The notes: generated by a model not told the origin, from the letters alone. A stretch of 64,000 bases of DNA from Eupeodes corollae (GCF_945859685.1 NC_079149.1:115541575-115605574), one strand, 5' to 3'; shown: positions 1 to 12,503, counted from the first letter of the stretch. A program made the numbers and translations.

Positions 1-415
1 TTTCGCCTTTCTCTGCAGGCCAATTAGCATGGATTCTTGCAAATTTCAAAAGAGCGGCTACATGTTTTTTTGTTAGCATCGGCACTTTTCGTGGACTGCG
101 AGCGAAAAGATTGTGTTCGAACAATCGCCTTCTTATTGTTACGCTACTAACTGCCAGTCCTAGATCTTCCTGGATCATCTTAGAGGACGCAAAAGGATCC
201 TTTCGGCTGTAGCGAACAATACGACGATTGTCATTTTCACTCGTTTCTAGTTTCCGTCCCCGTGTTTCGACTTTTTTTTCATATTTTACAGCATTGGCGA
301 TCATTTGGTCAGAGCACCCCAACATCAACTTTATATCCTTATATGTTTTTCCTTCATTTCGCAACTTTTTTATGATTTCCCGTTTTTCGTCGGTGCAGTG
401 CTTTCCTCGGCCCAC
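1..415 (-). pseudogene. Tc1-like transposase, N-terminal fragment
   Basis: This frame is open for 138 codons from 415 to the window edge. It shows the Tc1 paired-type DNA-binding half: GRGKHCTDEKREIIKKL, then CSDQMIANAV in the recognition helix, the basic linker ETRGRK, and a second helix-turn-helix with SSVTIRRRL, then SPRKVP and HANWPAEK. In this family that is followed by the DDE catalytic domain, which is outside the window. The codon where the initiator Met is expected is GTG (413-415), and the frame runs on upstream without an ATG before a stop, so this copy has probably lost its start codon. No frameshift or stop is seen in the visible part. Whether the C-terminal half is intact cannot be judged. 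Confidence 0.82.
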
Positions 416-538
416 TAAATAACCAAACTTGTTTAGATATTCGATATTCCAACTATTTAATATTCCTATTTTAATTTAGTTGCTTACTGTTTATTCTTTT
501 TAAGTTTTTGATTTTTTTTTTACGTACAATATAACTCA

Positions 539-556
539 CACTCCTATTATTTTGAA
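539..556 (-). repeat. inner transposase-binding direct repeat of the Tc1-like end
   Basis: This is an exact 18-bp copy of the outer repeat, same orientation, 197 bp further in, between the transposase reading frame and the end. The spacing is typical of IR/DR Tc1-like elements. Confidence 0.7.
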
Positions 557-735
557 TAGCCTGATTGAGAGTAAAGATCATTTGATATCTGGTTACAAAT
601 GTAAACGGTTATGAATTGCAAACCAGTTCATTGCTTTATCATCTTTAATGACCCGTTATACTTACTGGTAGAGAAATGGGCTGATTACCAGTATACACAT
701 GGTAAAAAAAACACTTGATAAAAATTTTGTAAAAG

Positions 736-753
736 CACTCCTATTATTTTGAA
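736..753 (-). repeat. outer transposase-binding direct repeat of the Tc1-like end
   Basis: This 18-bp cactcctattattttgaa copy lies 8 bp inside the transposon end at 761. It is identical to the inner copy at 539-556. Confidence 0.7.
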
Positions 754-763
754 CACAGCTGTA

Positions 764-2679
764 GTTTACTTTGCAATGCTATGTTTTCTCTCTACAGATA
801 CTCGCAAAATACGAACTGTGTTGGTATTCCGTGAGCTTATCTGGGATCGTGGTAAAGACATGTGTCCACTTGTGAGTGACTTTCAAAAAGATCGAATGTC
901 GAGAGTAATTAGTCAACTCTTTGCTAGATATTCTCCAGGCTATGTCACTTGCGATATCGCTCTCAAGAGCAGCTTGATGGTGACTCGCAGCACGTTTACT
1001 CTCAAATAAACACCCACCTTAACACTGATCGACAAGGTTTCGTTTCTCTTTTTTATCGGTTTTGATAGCCTTTATTCAAATCCAGCTGCAAAATATCTCT
1101 ATCAAGTAAGACTTTTGACATATTACTCTTTGAAATTCAAAAAACACATACAAAGATTTTGAGCCTATCGAAATTTATAAAGTAGCTATTTAAAGGTTAA
1201 ATTATTGATGCTTTTCTTAATCTCTAATCTCCTTTTTTGGAATTTAGTTGAAATATTCTTTCATAAAGAAATGTTGAAAGGTTTTCAACAAAAAAAACTC
1301 AAAACGGATTGTAAGTAATTTTTGTTTTTGTCGTCTAAACAATTCTATCATATCAAGTTTTTGCAATATGATAAAAAACGGGTATTTCTAAGATTTGAGC
1401 AGATAGTTAGATTCAAAGTTGAGGTTGGAAATCAACACTTAACTCCAAAACGTATTTTTCAATAATATATTTAAGGATTAGTGAAAACTTTCTACAGCGT
1501 CAAACACTCATACCCAATGAGAATTTTTAAAAACTAAGTAAGAAAATAAAATGATTGAAATTGTATCTAAAAGACAAATGTTTGTATGTACTTTGCAAAA
1601 TCATCATATAATTTATTAATTGTTAAGGGATGTTTTGAGTTCTTACCTAGTCTTAAAAGTATAGACTTTTTGGGTGTTGTGATGTAAATGAAAAATATAA
1701 CCGGAAGATTCGAAATATTTAAAAAAAAAAATGTATTGTTGTGTTTGTGCAACAGAAAAAAATAATTTTGTCGACTATTATATTTAAATACTTTAAAAAC
1801 TATAGTAATGTTTAAGTTATAAAAAGGTTTTTGTATTTTTCCTTACGCTGACTGTTTTAAGAGATTTTGATACGAAAATAGATGCTGAGAGTTTCAAAAA
1901 CGATTTGATTTAACAGATTAATAGACAAACCTCCCAACGTATCATTACTAATTCCAAGTCGTCAAAATAAGTTTTTTCTGTTTCTTTGTATTTTTTTTGT
2001 TGAAATTAACTCAGCTTTAAAGTCCCTACAAAGTCAAGTGGTCAAAAAGACTTAGGGCTAGTTTTTTTACGAACATTTCAGACTAATTAGATTTTAAATT
2101 AACGTCTCAAAAAACGGATTATTTGAAAAAAAAATATGCACATAGAGACATTTATTGAATTTGAATGTTAAAACTTTCCTGATACTATATTTGTTTAAGC
2201 TATTTTTAAATATAGAATATTAAGTTACTGTGTTATTGAACCACCTACACAAACATTGCAATTATACTTATTTTTGTAACAATTAATGAGGATATTTGCA
2301 AAACCTTAACACTTTGCACTGTCAACATTTTCAAGCGCACTGTATCTTGCGATTGACAAAACTTCCAAAAATACATCTTATCATAATTCAATTAAACTCA
2401 AGTTTTCCTCTCGTATTGGTTCGATGTTTGATGGTTTTTTCTAATTTTATTTATATTTTATTGTACTATACGAATAAAGTACTGATCCACTTAACTGCTT
2501 TAAAAATTGAAATTTTGTTTGTTTTGCCTTTATTACAAGCGTCTAAGACTATTTTAATCAAAAAGTCTTTAAATGCTTAAACTCTAAATCTGTGGAGCTA
2601 CCAAAGTTTCAATTTTATTTTTGGGCATTTTCTTAGACCAAAATTTAAACTAGCAAAAATGTAACATGTACCGATATAC
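764..2679. other. AT-rich DNA without recognisable gene
   Basis: The stretch is poly-A/T rich with short random reading frames, the longest being 86 codons at 749-1009, which begins inside the transposon end. I see no domain, splice pattern or clear repeat. Confidence 0.6.
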
Positions 2680-3214
2680 GCCATTGTTTTGAATTTCGAA
2701 TTGGATTCAAATCACTTTTCAATTTCACCTGAAATGAAACTGCATGTTCTTCAATTCGATCGATCTCGAAAACTTCGAAATTGGGAAGGTTCAGGCGACA
2801 TAGGGGACTTGAGAGTAAGGCAAAGTTTCTGGTATCTAATTAGCTAGCTGCCAAAAAATTACCTTCCAATTAATGCAACTTTAATGGAAAGTTGACTGGA
2901 ATGTTAGTCAAGAAAAATCTCTCTAACTATCAAGTCAAGTCAGCTTATGTCAAAATGACAGTAAACCATGTTTTTTCATTCAACATCTTATCTGGCCTAT
3001 CTCTACATTTTTTCCGGTTCTAGCAAATCTTCTTCAATATAACAACTAAAGTCGGCTGAAAGCAAGAAGCAAGAACTTCCGGGCGATTCAATATTTTATG
3101 TGTTGTTCCATCCATTTGCATGTTCGAAAATCCAATTCACAACAATGAATTGTGGAACATCCAAATTCACTTTCTCAAAGTGTATTAACAATAAGTGAAA
3201 TGCAGAACATGGGC
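2680..3214. repeat. dispersed inverted-repeat element, family X copy 1
   Basis: The left part (gaatttcgaattgg, then caatttcacctgaaatgaaa, gcatgttcttcaattcgat) and right part (gaaaatccaattcacaa, aattcactttctcaaagtg, tgaaatgcagaacatggg) match the element at 11515-12099. The ends are roughly inverted: the right end read backwards starts gcccatgttctgcatttcac. This copy carries an extra block at 2783-2990 belonging to a different family. No coding capacity is seen, so it is probably a MITE-like non-autonomous DNA element. Superfamily is unknown and the boundaries are approximate. Confidence 0.6.
2783..2990 (-). repeat. fragment of inverted-repeat family Y
   Basis: The segment starts at gttcaggcgacatagggg and runs to tgtcaaaatgacagtaaacc. 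Read on the minus strand it closely follows 47815-47960, with shared agagatttttcttgactaac, the cytosine-rich turn, and the end piece aagtcccctatgtcgcctga. It sits inside family X copy 1 and has no counterpart in copy 2, so it looks like a later insertion or a 5'-truncated copy. Confidence 0.6.
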
Positions 3215-5330
3215 ATTTTTAATAGAAAAAGAACTTAAATTATTAAAACCTATTGATAAATTTAAGCTTAAGTGAAGTTAATAATTTCCAATAATGGCTT
3301 TAGGCATTAATGGTTTCGTGGAGTAGCATTTAACTTTTGATTCGTCATTAACGATAATTTTGCTGAAAGGACTCGATTGTATATAGACTCTGACTTGGTA
3401 GATCCTCAAATTCGCTGTTAAACATAAAATATGTAAGGAATTAGCCCACTGATCCCAAATATGAATCCTGTTTTCAGTGCTCTTCAATTGAAACAATTAA
3501 ATTCATCAGCAAGAGAAATCGATTTTATTCATATAAATCCCATGAAATAAAATAACACACCCACAACAACGCCACTCTTTTCCATATCCTCATTCCTAAT
3601 TCATTTAAATGAATGGCTGGCTTTTATTCCTCGACCTACAAATAAAACCTAAACAATAGAGAAAACATTTTCCAGCCGTTACTGTAATTAAAATCTCGTT
3701 AGATTATTTAAATACGTATCACTTTTAGTGATTATACAGTTTTCGTTGTTGCCCATATATAAATAAATTTGTGATGATAGCCTTTTCATAAAATGACGTT
3801 ATCAGATTGCGATGTGAACTTACTAAACAATTTCAATTAAAATAACGCACAAAATGTCAAGTTGTCTTATTTTGTTTATGAGGAAATCTAAAGCGATGGC
3901 AACTGCATCAGTACTTGCACTCGTACTCGTAGGTATGCAAGGCAAAAGAGGAGTAGCAATTTGGTATGATGAACAAGTTTATATCAATATTAAAAAAATA
4001 ATAATAATAATAAATAAAATCATTATGGTCCTTAACTTGAACTGTTCTAAAACAATGTCAGACATTGTGTATTTTTTTTTTAATAAATAAAAATGATATC
4101 AGAACATCACATCGCCATCAAAAGACTATTCGAAGCAATTTTCTCGTCCTTTTCTTTTTATGACAACATTTTTGCAATTAAATTTTATAGGACGACGACA
4201 ACAACGACTACAAGGGCTGAAAAGGATAATATATTTTTGAACTTGCAAGAAAAGAAAAAATTGTGTAGTGAAGTGAAGTGAAGAAATTGATGTTTTGAGT
4301 ATGTTTCTCTGATTTTGTTGTTGTTGTTATCGATTCTAAAGTTGTTGTCCTATAAAAATTAACTACGTTTCAAATGAATTTAATAACGGTCATGTTTATG
4401 GTCATTTAAGATTATATAAAGAGCAAGATACAATTTTTAAGAGTTCTTAAAGGACTTATTATTTTTTAAAATTTAATTAACTTACTTACGAAAGATAGGT
4501 ACAGAGGGAAGTTCTGTTTCGATAAAATTATATTTATGGAGTTACTGTGGGCATCATAGAATGATATTTGTACACAAAGTGTTAAGAAGTAAAAACAGCA
4601 TAATTTCCTTTTTGGTATGTGTCAAGACTGCTGATTTGAATTTTAACTTTCAATTTACTTAGGTATCATCAAAATTCTATTACATAAATTACTTACAAAT
4701 TCTTACAAAAGCTAAAGGTAAGGGTATTGTGATATTTATATACCCTTAAGATTTGGAAAATCAACAGGTAGATTCCTTAAGTCTAAGTTCGTTGGAAGAC
4801 ACTTAATATTTTATGTGTACGTTAAGTGGTTGAACGTAGAAGGATAACACTTAAGTGAATAGTTGGGCAGGAGAACCATAGTGTCAAAAGTTGTTATTCT
4901 TCGAATTTTCTTTAGTTTTTCAATATTGTATTGTTTGGAAAGTGTCACAAATTAATCCATATGACAAGATTGGTTGTGGATGCAGGTATTAAAATTTTTT
5001 GCCGCTTCCGAAGTTAAAGAGATTCATGAATGTATTTAGTTAGAACGTTCTGGAAAGCAGCTTACGTCCAAGGTTACGAAAAAGCAATTCCCAATTGTAT
5101 GCACTATCACATGTAGGGTCAGTTATTATGAAGACTTACCTTGAAGATGTTCGTGCTGAGACTTTTGAAAAGAACATACATCTGAAATTCCCATGATACA
5201 CGTTAATAGCACAAAAGCCTATAGCACACTCATTTACTCATAAAAGAGTTACAGATGTTAAAATATACGAGAAAATGTTTTGGTATTAAAAAAAACGGGT
5301 ATCATGTGCTGATGGTCTAAAATCTTAGCA
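3215..5330. other. AT-rich DNA without recognisable gene
   Basis: There are short simple tracts (an ATA-rich run at 3990-4015, ACGACA-type triplets at 4190-4215, TTG triplets at 4315-4328) and reading frames under 80 codons. No homology recognised. Confidence 0.55.
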
Positions 5331-5335
5331 AAGAC

Positions 5336-5425
5336 CCTAGGTAGGTAGGTGGATATGGAAGTCACAAGCAGCCCTTGCTACACGACTCAATTAGCCCTCG
5401 AAAGCGCCCTTTTTGATACCATAAA
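5336..5425 (-). repeat. possible 3' tail fragment of a non-LTR retrotransposon
   Basis: A short (AGGT)n run at 5338-5351 is followed by a GC-richer stretch (gtcacaagcagcccttgc, cgccctttttgatacc). Read on the minus strand, this would be a 3' UTR ending in an (ACCT)n tail, as in several insect LINE clades. No reading frame survives. This is an impression from composition and layout only. Confidence 0.25.
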
Positions 5426-8220
5426 ACTCATTGAACCTGTGTATTAAGAAAAAGTAATTTCCAACGGATTTATATACCTAATGAAATTTTAGCGATGCCA
5501 GAGCTATTTCATCCCGTTCAAAAAAGAAATTAGGTCTTTGATTTGTATTGGGGAAAGTTTATTTAAATTGTTAAGAAATGTTCTTTCGAAGGCTGACTTT
5601 CTAGAATCTATAAAAACGAACCCTTAAATGAATTATGAGCTCATAAAAAACGAAGCCTTAGCAAAGTCTCATTAATCCCCTCTTCATTCCTTTCGGATAG
5701 TTCAATACAATATTCAGGAATTCAAAAACCAATGTGCACCGACATCTTTAAACCCTCTCTACCTTTTCCTAGTGCCCACACTGTGAATCTGCATAATAAG
5801 TGGGTGGTTATTATAAAAAAAAGTCTCAAGTTAACTTATGTCAAAAACAAATATTTTTCACATTCCTTGTTAATTTAAATATTAATTTTCTTCTGCTGTG
5901 CAACCTTTGATTATATTTGCTTTTCATCTAAATCTAAATAAATTTGGTATTTTATTTATTTTTAAGCATAAAGCCTAACAGCTTTACCCACAGATCTTTG
6001 AAAGTTCATTTCTGAAATTATGTGAGGCATTTTTTGATTTGTGTTAGAGTGACATTTTTGTTCAAGTCATAAGCTTTTAAATTTCATGCTTTTAATGATG
6101 AGTTTTAATGATAGCTATAACTGGCACTTAAGAGCTTATGGCGATTCCTCCACGTACAATGTCCAACGTCTGGTAAACTGATTCCTAGAATACATTATGT
6201 AGGAATGTATTTTTCCCGGAGAACTATAGGGATGGAAGTTGCAACATATTTTAGCACTTAAGTTTTGAAATTCTTGAAGTTTGTTCTTCACATTTTTTCT
6301 TTAAATGTGAGTAAAAATAGATCAACTTTTTTTTAAACCACCTTTTATACATTTTTCTATGAACATAAATCATTTTAAATATTTTATATAAAACATTTTG
6401 GTGATGCCCGTTGCCTTTTTTTAAGTATTTTTGTTTGATAAAATTCCGCCCACTCAATCGAAAGTTGAAGTTCATCGACATTTTTATTCGATTATTTTCT
6501 TCAATAAACAAATCATTAGTCAATAAAGCGACTAAGCACATATTTATGTACATACTCGTATGTATACATAAAGCAAATAGCTAATATTTACGATTGTACA
6601 TACAACAAATATGTACACAAATTTTATTGGTTTTTTGAACTTTTGTGTGATCAAATTTTTAATTTGAAAGTGATGTGGATACATAAATAAAATGTCTTCT
6701 AATGTTTCTAAGTACGAGAATATATTAGAAAACAAATATTTTATAAGTTCCGACAAAAATCCTAAATAAACGCTGAAAAATTTTATCAATTCTCAAATCA
6801 AATTTTTCAAAAATTCTAATCTCAAGAAATTATATCCAAACATTGTCTGTGCAACCGTGTGCAATGTTTGTGTTTAGCATTCTCTAGATTTAAAGAAATT
6901 GATCAACAATATATTTTTAACTAATAAAAGTTTATTTCGTGGATTAACTAAGATACTTAAGAATTTTATGAATTATCTTTCAAAAAATAATATATATTTT
7001 TTAAACAATTACAAATTGTACTTATGTATTTACTTAACTTAAAAAATGGTGCAATGATCTTTGCAACATTTCAATGCCGAATAATGTGCCATTAAACTTA
7101 TGTTTGCAGAAAAGAAAAAAAATATATTTTGAATTTAATTTAATAAGACGAAACCAAAATTATTCACAAATGTGCAGCTTGAGATTTAACAAACATGATT
7201 TTTTTTGATAAGGTTTTAAAACTGCTATTATTAATTATTTACAATTTTTTTTCCGTCTTAACGTAAAATATAACGATAGAAATTGTTTAGAGTCACCTCA
7301 AAAATTCAATAGAACGTGCTGCAAGAGCAATGATGAAACATCTCAGTTTTGCAAAAAAAAAAGTCCTGACCAAGTTTTTTCTTAAAAAGGTCAGCACAGT
7401 TTTTAAGTGAGTAGACCTAAGCCTACCAAAAAAACAAGGTTTTGAAGCAATATGGTTCTCAACACTCCTCTAAAAGAAAAATCATTCAAAAGATCGACTA
7501 TAAATTAAGGAAACAGTTCCCTCAAAAGCCCGATAAGAAATCGTTATTTACTGGTCTTTTCTCTTACAGAAAAAAGCATAGGAAATATACGAGTTTTAAG
7601 ATATGTTCTAAGCATATTTTTGAAACTTTACTAATAAAAAACTGACATTCGAAAAAGGCCGAGTGAACCATGTTGAATAAAAAAGGTAGTAAAAATCGGA
7701 ATTTTTTAAATCAATAGTTCCAATAGAATAGCATTTCATACTGAATACAAAAAACTTTAGTTTAAGAACTTTTTTAATTTCTTTCCCGCTCTGAAAGCTG
7801 ATTCACGAACCCAGATATACCTTCGAATAGATTTTTAAAATATAGAATAGCCGTTCTGAACTGCAAAAAGTTTAAAAAATGCTGATAAGTCTTTACACAT
7901 CCATTGTAATCGTTATCTTCATTTTGAATTCATCAGCTTTTTTAAATGTCATTGTAACTGTCAATACCAGTAGTACTAACCAATTGTGAATATTTCTTAA
8001 TTATCTATTTTGAATAAAAATATCAGTGATGTGAACAAAAATGTTCTTCAATTTTCTGGTAATCTGCCAATTTTTCTATCAGTCGGAAATTAGAAGTCGT
8101 TGAGTTTGTAATTGCTACGAGTAGTTGGAGAAGCCCTGGGGAAAATTTGAGTACCTCTTATTGTTTGGACATTTATTAGGGAAATTTATGCCGCGCTTGT
8201 TTTAAATCAGGTGATTAGTG
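5426..8220. other. AT-rich DNA without recognisable gene
   Basis: Long A/T runs. The longest open frames (81 and 100 codons on the minus strand, 6251-6789) are lysine-, phenylalanine- and isoleucine-rich with no domain, as expected by chance here. Confidence 0.55.
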
Positions 8221-8270
8221 TTTGAGCTTTTTCTGAGTGAGTAAGTCAATCCGAGAGAAAAAAATGAATA

Positions 8271-8650
8271 ATGGACAAAATTGAGTTTCGAGCAGTGATA
8301 AAGTTCTTGACTAAGCAAGACAAATCGCCTCAGATTATTTTAGAAGAGGTGTTCACGGTGACGCTTACCCTGAAAAAACAATAATTTAAAAGTGACATAG
8401 TCTTTATGAACAAGTTGTCGTCAGAAAAGTTGAAAAACTTGTTCTGAAAGATTCTCGACTAAAGAAGAAACAACTTGCAGAAGTGGTTGGAGTGGACGCC
8501 AGATTTGGCCCCTTCTGATTATTTTTTATTTTCAAATCTAAAGAAAAAACTCCGAGGAAAATGATTTACCGATAATGAACAGGTCAAGACAAATCATTTT
8601 TTAGAAGGCATTAATAAACTTTTCGGATGAAAGTTAAAAAGTGCATTAGG
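8271..8650 (+). pseudogene. mariner transposase relic with internal deletion
   Basis: ATG at 8271 opens MDKIEFRAVIKFLTKQ, continuing KSPQIILEEVF, the start of a mariner-type helix-turn-helix. A stop follows at about codon 40. Further on, another frame reads EKLVLKDSRLKKKQLAEVVG, the second helix-turn-helix. A shifted frame then continues directly into TPDLAPSDYFLFSNLKKKL, the mariner block with the last catalytic Asp (PDLAPSDYxLF). The middle of the protein, with the first two catalytic Asp residues, is therefore missing. Trailing TEEQ-like and LRESVLKKK residues look like the family's C-terminus. The copy is dead: internal deletion, several stops and frameshifts. Terminal inverted repeats were not identified. 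Confidence 0.78.
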
Positions 8651-8796
8651 CTTAAGAGAGAGTGTATTGAAAAAAAAAACAAAAATGTGCTAAATTTCAA
8701 CCAAAACTTTTTCCAACGTCAAACTTTTTCAACCATCCTCTTAAGAAATAGTAAACAAATGTAAAAAATCTCGAAAAAAAGTTTTATAATTCCGTC

Positions 8797-9022
8797 TCCG
8801 ATTTTTTTAAATCCCGTCCTCTGAAATCCCTCTTATTCAAAATCCCGTCAAATCCCAACAATCCATTTTAACAAAATACGTGCATTAAACTAAAAAAAAT
8901 TGAACAACTAGTTTTTATTGCAAAATCGGGATTAAAAAAGCGGGGATATAAAAAATCGGGATTATAAAAAGCAGGATTATAAAAAACGGGGTGTAAGAAA
9001 CGGGAATATAAAAACCGGAATA
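8797..9022. repeat. degenerate short repeats in two opposed blocks
   Basis: The left part (8797-8865) has aatcccgt-type words about three times. The right part (8922-9022) has the complementary word in about six units of 15-17 bp: aaatcgggatta, aagcggggatata, aatcgggattata, aagcaggattata, aacggggtgtaag, aacgggaatata, aaccggaata. This is a minisatellite whose two halves point in opposite directions and could fold on each other. It starts just after the mariner relic. Confidence 0.6.
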
Positions 9023-10222
9023 TTGAACCCAACCCAAAAATAATTGTGAATTCCCAACAAAATTTGTTTCAGAGCTGTAAATAATACAAAACAAAAAAAT
9101 ATTGCTGTATCACTTAATAGCTTAGGTACTTCAGAACGAGCTTTTGGAAAAGTGCTTTTTTCAACCTCAAACTTGTTCACAATCTAGCCATTTCCACAAA
9201 AACAGGATCATTTAATTTTTCATCTTCGACAAAAAAGAATTCAGTTGAAGTTATTTCAATTTTATTAATTTTCTAAATAATTCTCTTTGCACATTCCTCT
9301 TCTTTAAGGAAAATAAAGTTTCTATGAAACGTACATTCACGATGAGAAAAATAGTAGTTATTCACAATAGCATACAATTGTTAGATTCACATTCTCAATG
9401 TTGATTTTTATTTCCATTGATAAGTTTTATCAATTGTGAATGGGTTGAAGTTGAACTTCGTAGTGAAGGTGTGTGAGAAAATTTCAAACTTGTTGCCTAA
9501 AAACACTATATTACAAAAAAGACTTGTCTCGATTTCTTTAATCATAGTTGTATCTCAAATGCAGAAATAAATTTCATTTTTTAATTTGAAGATCTTATTT
9601 GTATGGGTTAGGTTAGGTATCTTATATATTAAATTTTATTTTATTTGCTTTAGATACAAATCCCAATGCATCTTATCATGCCCCGAACAAATATTATAAT
9701 TGAGATAACCATTTGCGTCATTCAAACCCCTTGGAGAAACATTTTCCTATTTTTTTTCTAATGTCGTCGACAAAAAGTGCAATATGATGTCGACAGACAA
9801 TATAAAAATAAAATAAAACTCAACCTATACCACATGTCCTCCCATACATGACATTTTATTGACTTACTAAACTTCTTAATAAATAATACATACTTGAACT
9901 TCATTGCCATATATCTCATCCAAATTTTAAGTTTCGTTTAAAAATGTAATCGACATACCCCTCTTCTAAAAACACCCTTTTTCGATTACGACGAATCAAC
10001 TCATATTCAATTTAAAATGTGTAACATTATGCAAACTACTTAAAGACGAAGACGAAGACTCCACAGTATATAAATATTGAAAAAGAAAATGCAAAAAGAA
10101 TACGAAAGATGATAAGAATTCATAGAGCAAAACGCAAAGCTAAGGAAAATATAGGGTATATTTATTTCAATATGCTCTATTTGCTCATCTTCTTGTTCAC
10201 ACATTGTATTCGTTATGCTTGT
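9023..10222. other. AT-rich DNA without recognisable gene
   Basis: No reading frame, splice pattern or repeat that I can assign. Confidence 0.55.
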
Positions 10223-10223
10223 T

Positions 10224-10250
10224 TACAGTTGGGGTCAAAAAAATAGTATC
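10224..10250 (+). repeat. Tc1-like terminal repeat remnant
   Basis: The string tacagttggggtcaaaaaaa has the form of a Tc1-family end (TA, then CAGT, then GGTCAAAA). A near copy, tacagttgcggtcaaaaaaa, occurs at 46891-46911 in intron 1 of the Pgant5 gene. No partner end or transposase was found near either, so these are solo ends of old, possibly non-autonomous copies. Confidence 0.4.
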
Positions 10251-11514
10251 AAGCTAATAAGCTTTTAAAAAATATGCAATGAAAAAAATTCATTTCAAAA
10301 TCAGTCCACTTCTTAAGATACGTCAAATTTCCGATAAATTTTCAAAATTTTGAAGGGTAAATAAAAACCTGGTCACATCACATCTATAAGAAAATGAAAA
10401 TTACAGGTTTTTTAATTAATATTGGATTAAAATCAATTTTTCGTAAAACGTCATTTATTTTGTAAAAAAAAAGCTGTACATTGCCATTGCACAAGTTAAC
10501 AAACCATTGATATCTAACAATAGAAATCGGTGACAGTTTTATATCGTTACTTGGCTTGCACCGAGGCACTTCCCAGCCTATTTAATAGTTTTTCATACGT
10601 GTATTTGGGTTCGAGATCTTTTAACGTATATCCATGACAAAATTTTCCATTTCATCTGTCAACAATCGTTAAAAATGTTTCGAATTAAATATCGGATCTA
10701 TTTTGTTGACTGCAACTTTAAATATACTTAAAGTTCGCACTCACTTACGTTGTCATATCGTTATGGTTAGGGTTTTTTTTTGTGTTATATAAGTTTGGGG
10801 TATAGGGCAAGGGCCAGGCTCGTGTTTGCCAACTAAGTCACCAAGACCAAAGCCAAACCATTCAGGCATGCAACAACCAACAACTTCAAACGAAATGATG
10901 CGGTTTAAAGTTGAAGTGCAAAAATAAAAAACTCTCAACTTATTGCTCTTTGAAATACATATTTCTAACAATTCACAGTTCTATAGATATTTTACTCTAC
11001 ACACAAACTTGAACTTGATTAATTCAACACGTAGATAGATTTGAGTATCTTAAGGCAGGTACAAGACTTTTCTTTCTTTTTTTTAAATTAATTAATTCAA
11101 GAAGTGTCCTAGAATACGTATAAAATAATTATGCAAATATCGCACACAAGTGTCAGTACAGTAGATTATAGTGTTTCTCCACCTTAATTGGTCTCATTGA
11201 TATACTCACTCGTAATTTAGCTACCATACCTTTCTTTTTCTGTGTTGCATTCTCATACCTTATAACTATTAGATGAAGCTGCTTAGGGTTGCCATTGTCA
11301 AGTTTTTTGTATATTAAAAACAAATTATTTTTTCAAGTCAGTTAAAGCTTTGATAATAGCTAAAGATCTTTCAATGCATAATAGTCTGTTGACGAACTCG
11401 TTTCAAAACCTTAAAATATCATTTAGAGGATCAAATAATTAGATTGTTGGGTTGCTCAAAGGATTTATTATATACATAGGGTTTTGCAGTAAGATATTGA
11501 ATTTTGACATTTAC
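10251..11514. other. AT-rich DNA without recognisable gene
   Basis: Short random frames only (61 and 72 codons on the minus strand). Nothing assigned. Confidence 0.5.
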
Positions 11515-12099
11515 GCCCATGTTCCGAATTTCGGTCGAAAGTGAATTGAAATAACTTTTTAATTTCACGTGAAATGAAATTGCATGTTCTTAAATTCGAT
11601 TAATTTCGAAAACTTTCAAATTGCTTCGAACTGTCAGATCATCCATTTTTATTTTGTTTCTGAAGTAAAATGTTTGCTGCTTTGAAGGTGGATGCAATAT
11701 TATCGACAATTTTTAGTGAAAAAAGGAAGCAGAATTCAAGAGAAAAAATACGAAGACGAATTTTGAGAGACAAATCAAATATTTTCGATTTACCTGACAC
11801 AATGTAAACTGTGTGAAAATTATGTAAAATTGTTCTGATAAATAAAGTAAATTCTTGATTTCTTGATTAAGCAAAGACGCTTTTTTATGTGTTCTCAGAG
11901 AAATAGAACTCTTTATAATTCCTTCACGGATTCCATCAATTCAAAAACTTGCTGTAACCCTCCGATTACTAGCAGAAGGACATTATCAAAGATAAATTCA
12001 CATTTCAATTCGAAAATCCAATTCACAATAACGAATTGTAGAACACCAAATTCACTTTCCCAAAGTGTATTCACAAAAAGTGAAATGCAGAACATGGCC
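11515..12099. repeat. dispersed inverted-repeat element, family X copy 2
   Basis: The element begins gcccatgttccgaatttcgg and ends agtgaaatgcagaacatggc, which are imperfect inverted ends. Between them are the words shared with 2680-3214: aatttcacgtgaaatgaaat, gcatgttcttaaattcgat, gaaaatccaattcacaa and aattcactttcccaaagtg. It lacks the family Y block present in copy 1 and keeps about 350 bp of its own interior. No coding capacity; overlapping chance frames on both strands (11863-12132) are not genes. Confidence 0.6.
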
Positions 12100-12500
12100 A
12101 TTAAAAACATATTTTTAAAAGAAACCAATTGATGTGTATTTCATTTTAAAGTTAAAGGTATGCCATTATCAATTAAAAACTATACCAACACAACAATTTT
12201 CCTTGACCAAATCGCGCATTTCCGGCAGCATTTCCGTTTGTGCAGCTGTCCTCGCATAATCCATAGAGTTCTTTGAGTTTTAATTTGGAAATTAAGGTTT
12301 TAAGTAGACAAAAGAGTTTTCATTTTTTCTTAAGGCCAAAAATAACAGTAGGTCCCCATAATTTTTTTTTTTTTTTTCAAAAATTCCAATTCAATTCAAA
12401 AAACAGCTCGATAGAGTTACATATATAAAATTTTCTTGCTCCAGAAGCGTAGCTCAATAGAACCGTTATTTTGTTTTAAATTCCCTCAAAAAATTCAATA
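12100..12500. other. spacer between two repeat elements
   Basis: AT-rich with a T run at 12362-12377. No gene seen. Confidence 0.5.
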
Positions 12501-12503
12501 ATA

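Larger units (their letters stand above)
1..761 (-). mobile_element. Tc1-like transposon, 5' half, cut by window edge
   Basis: The minus strand holds the N-terminal part of a Tc1-family transposase (1-415). To its right is a terminal region ending at 761, where the minus strand starts CAGCTGTGTTCAAAATAATA. The element end is followed directly by TA (762-763), the target dinucleotide of this superfamily. The motif cactcctattattttgaa occurs twice in the same orientation, at 736-753 and 539-556, 197 bp apart. This is the layout of Tc1-like elements with long terminal repeats carrying outer and inner transposase-binding direct repeats (IR/DR group). The other terminal repeat and the catalytic domain lie beyond position 1. 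The protein resembles the Drosophila S element group; that assignment is from memory. Confidence 0.85.

Noticed and set aside
749..1009. 86-codon frame beginning in the Tc1 end
   Set aside because: It starts inside the transposon terminal repeat and shows no recognised sequence.
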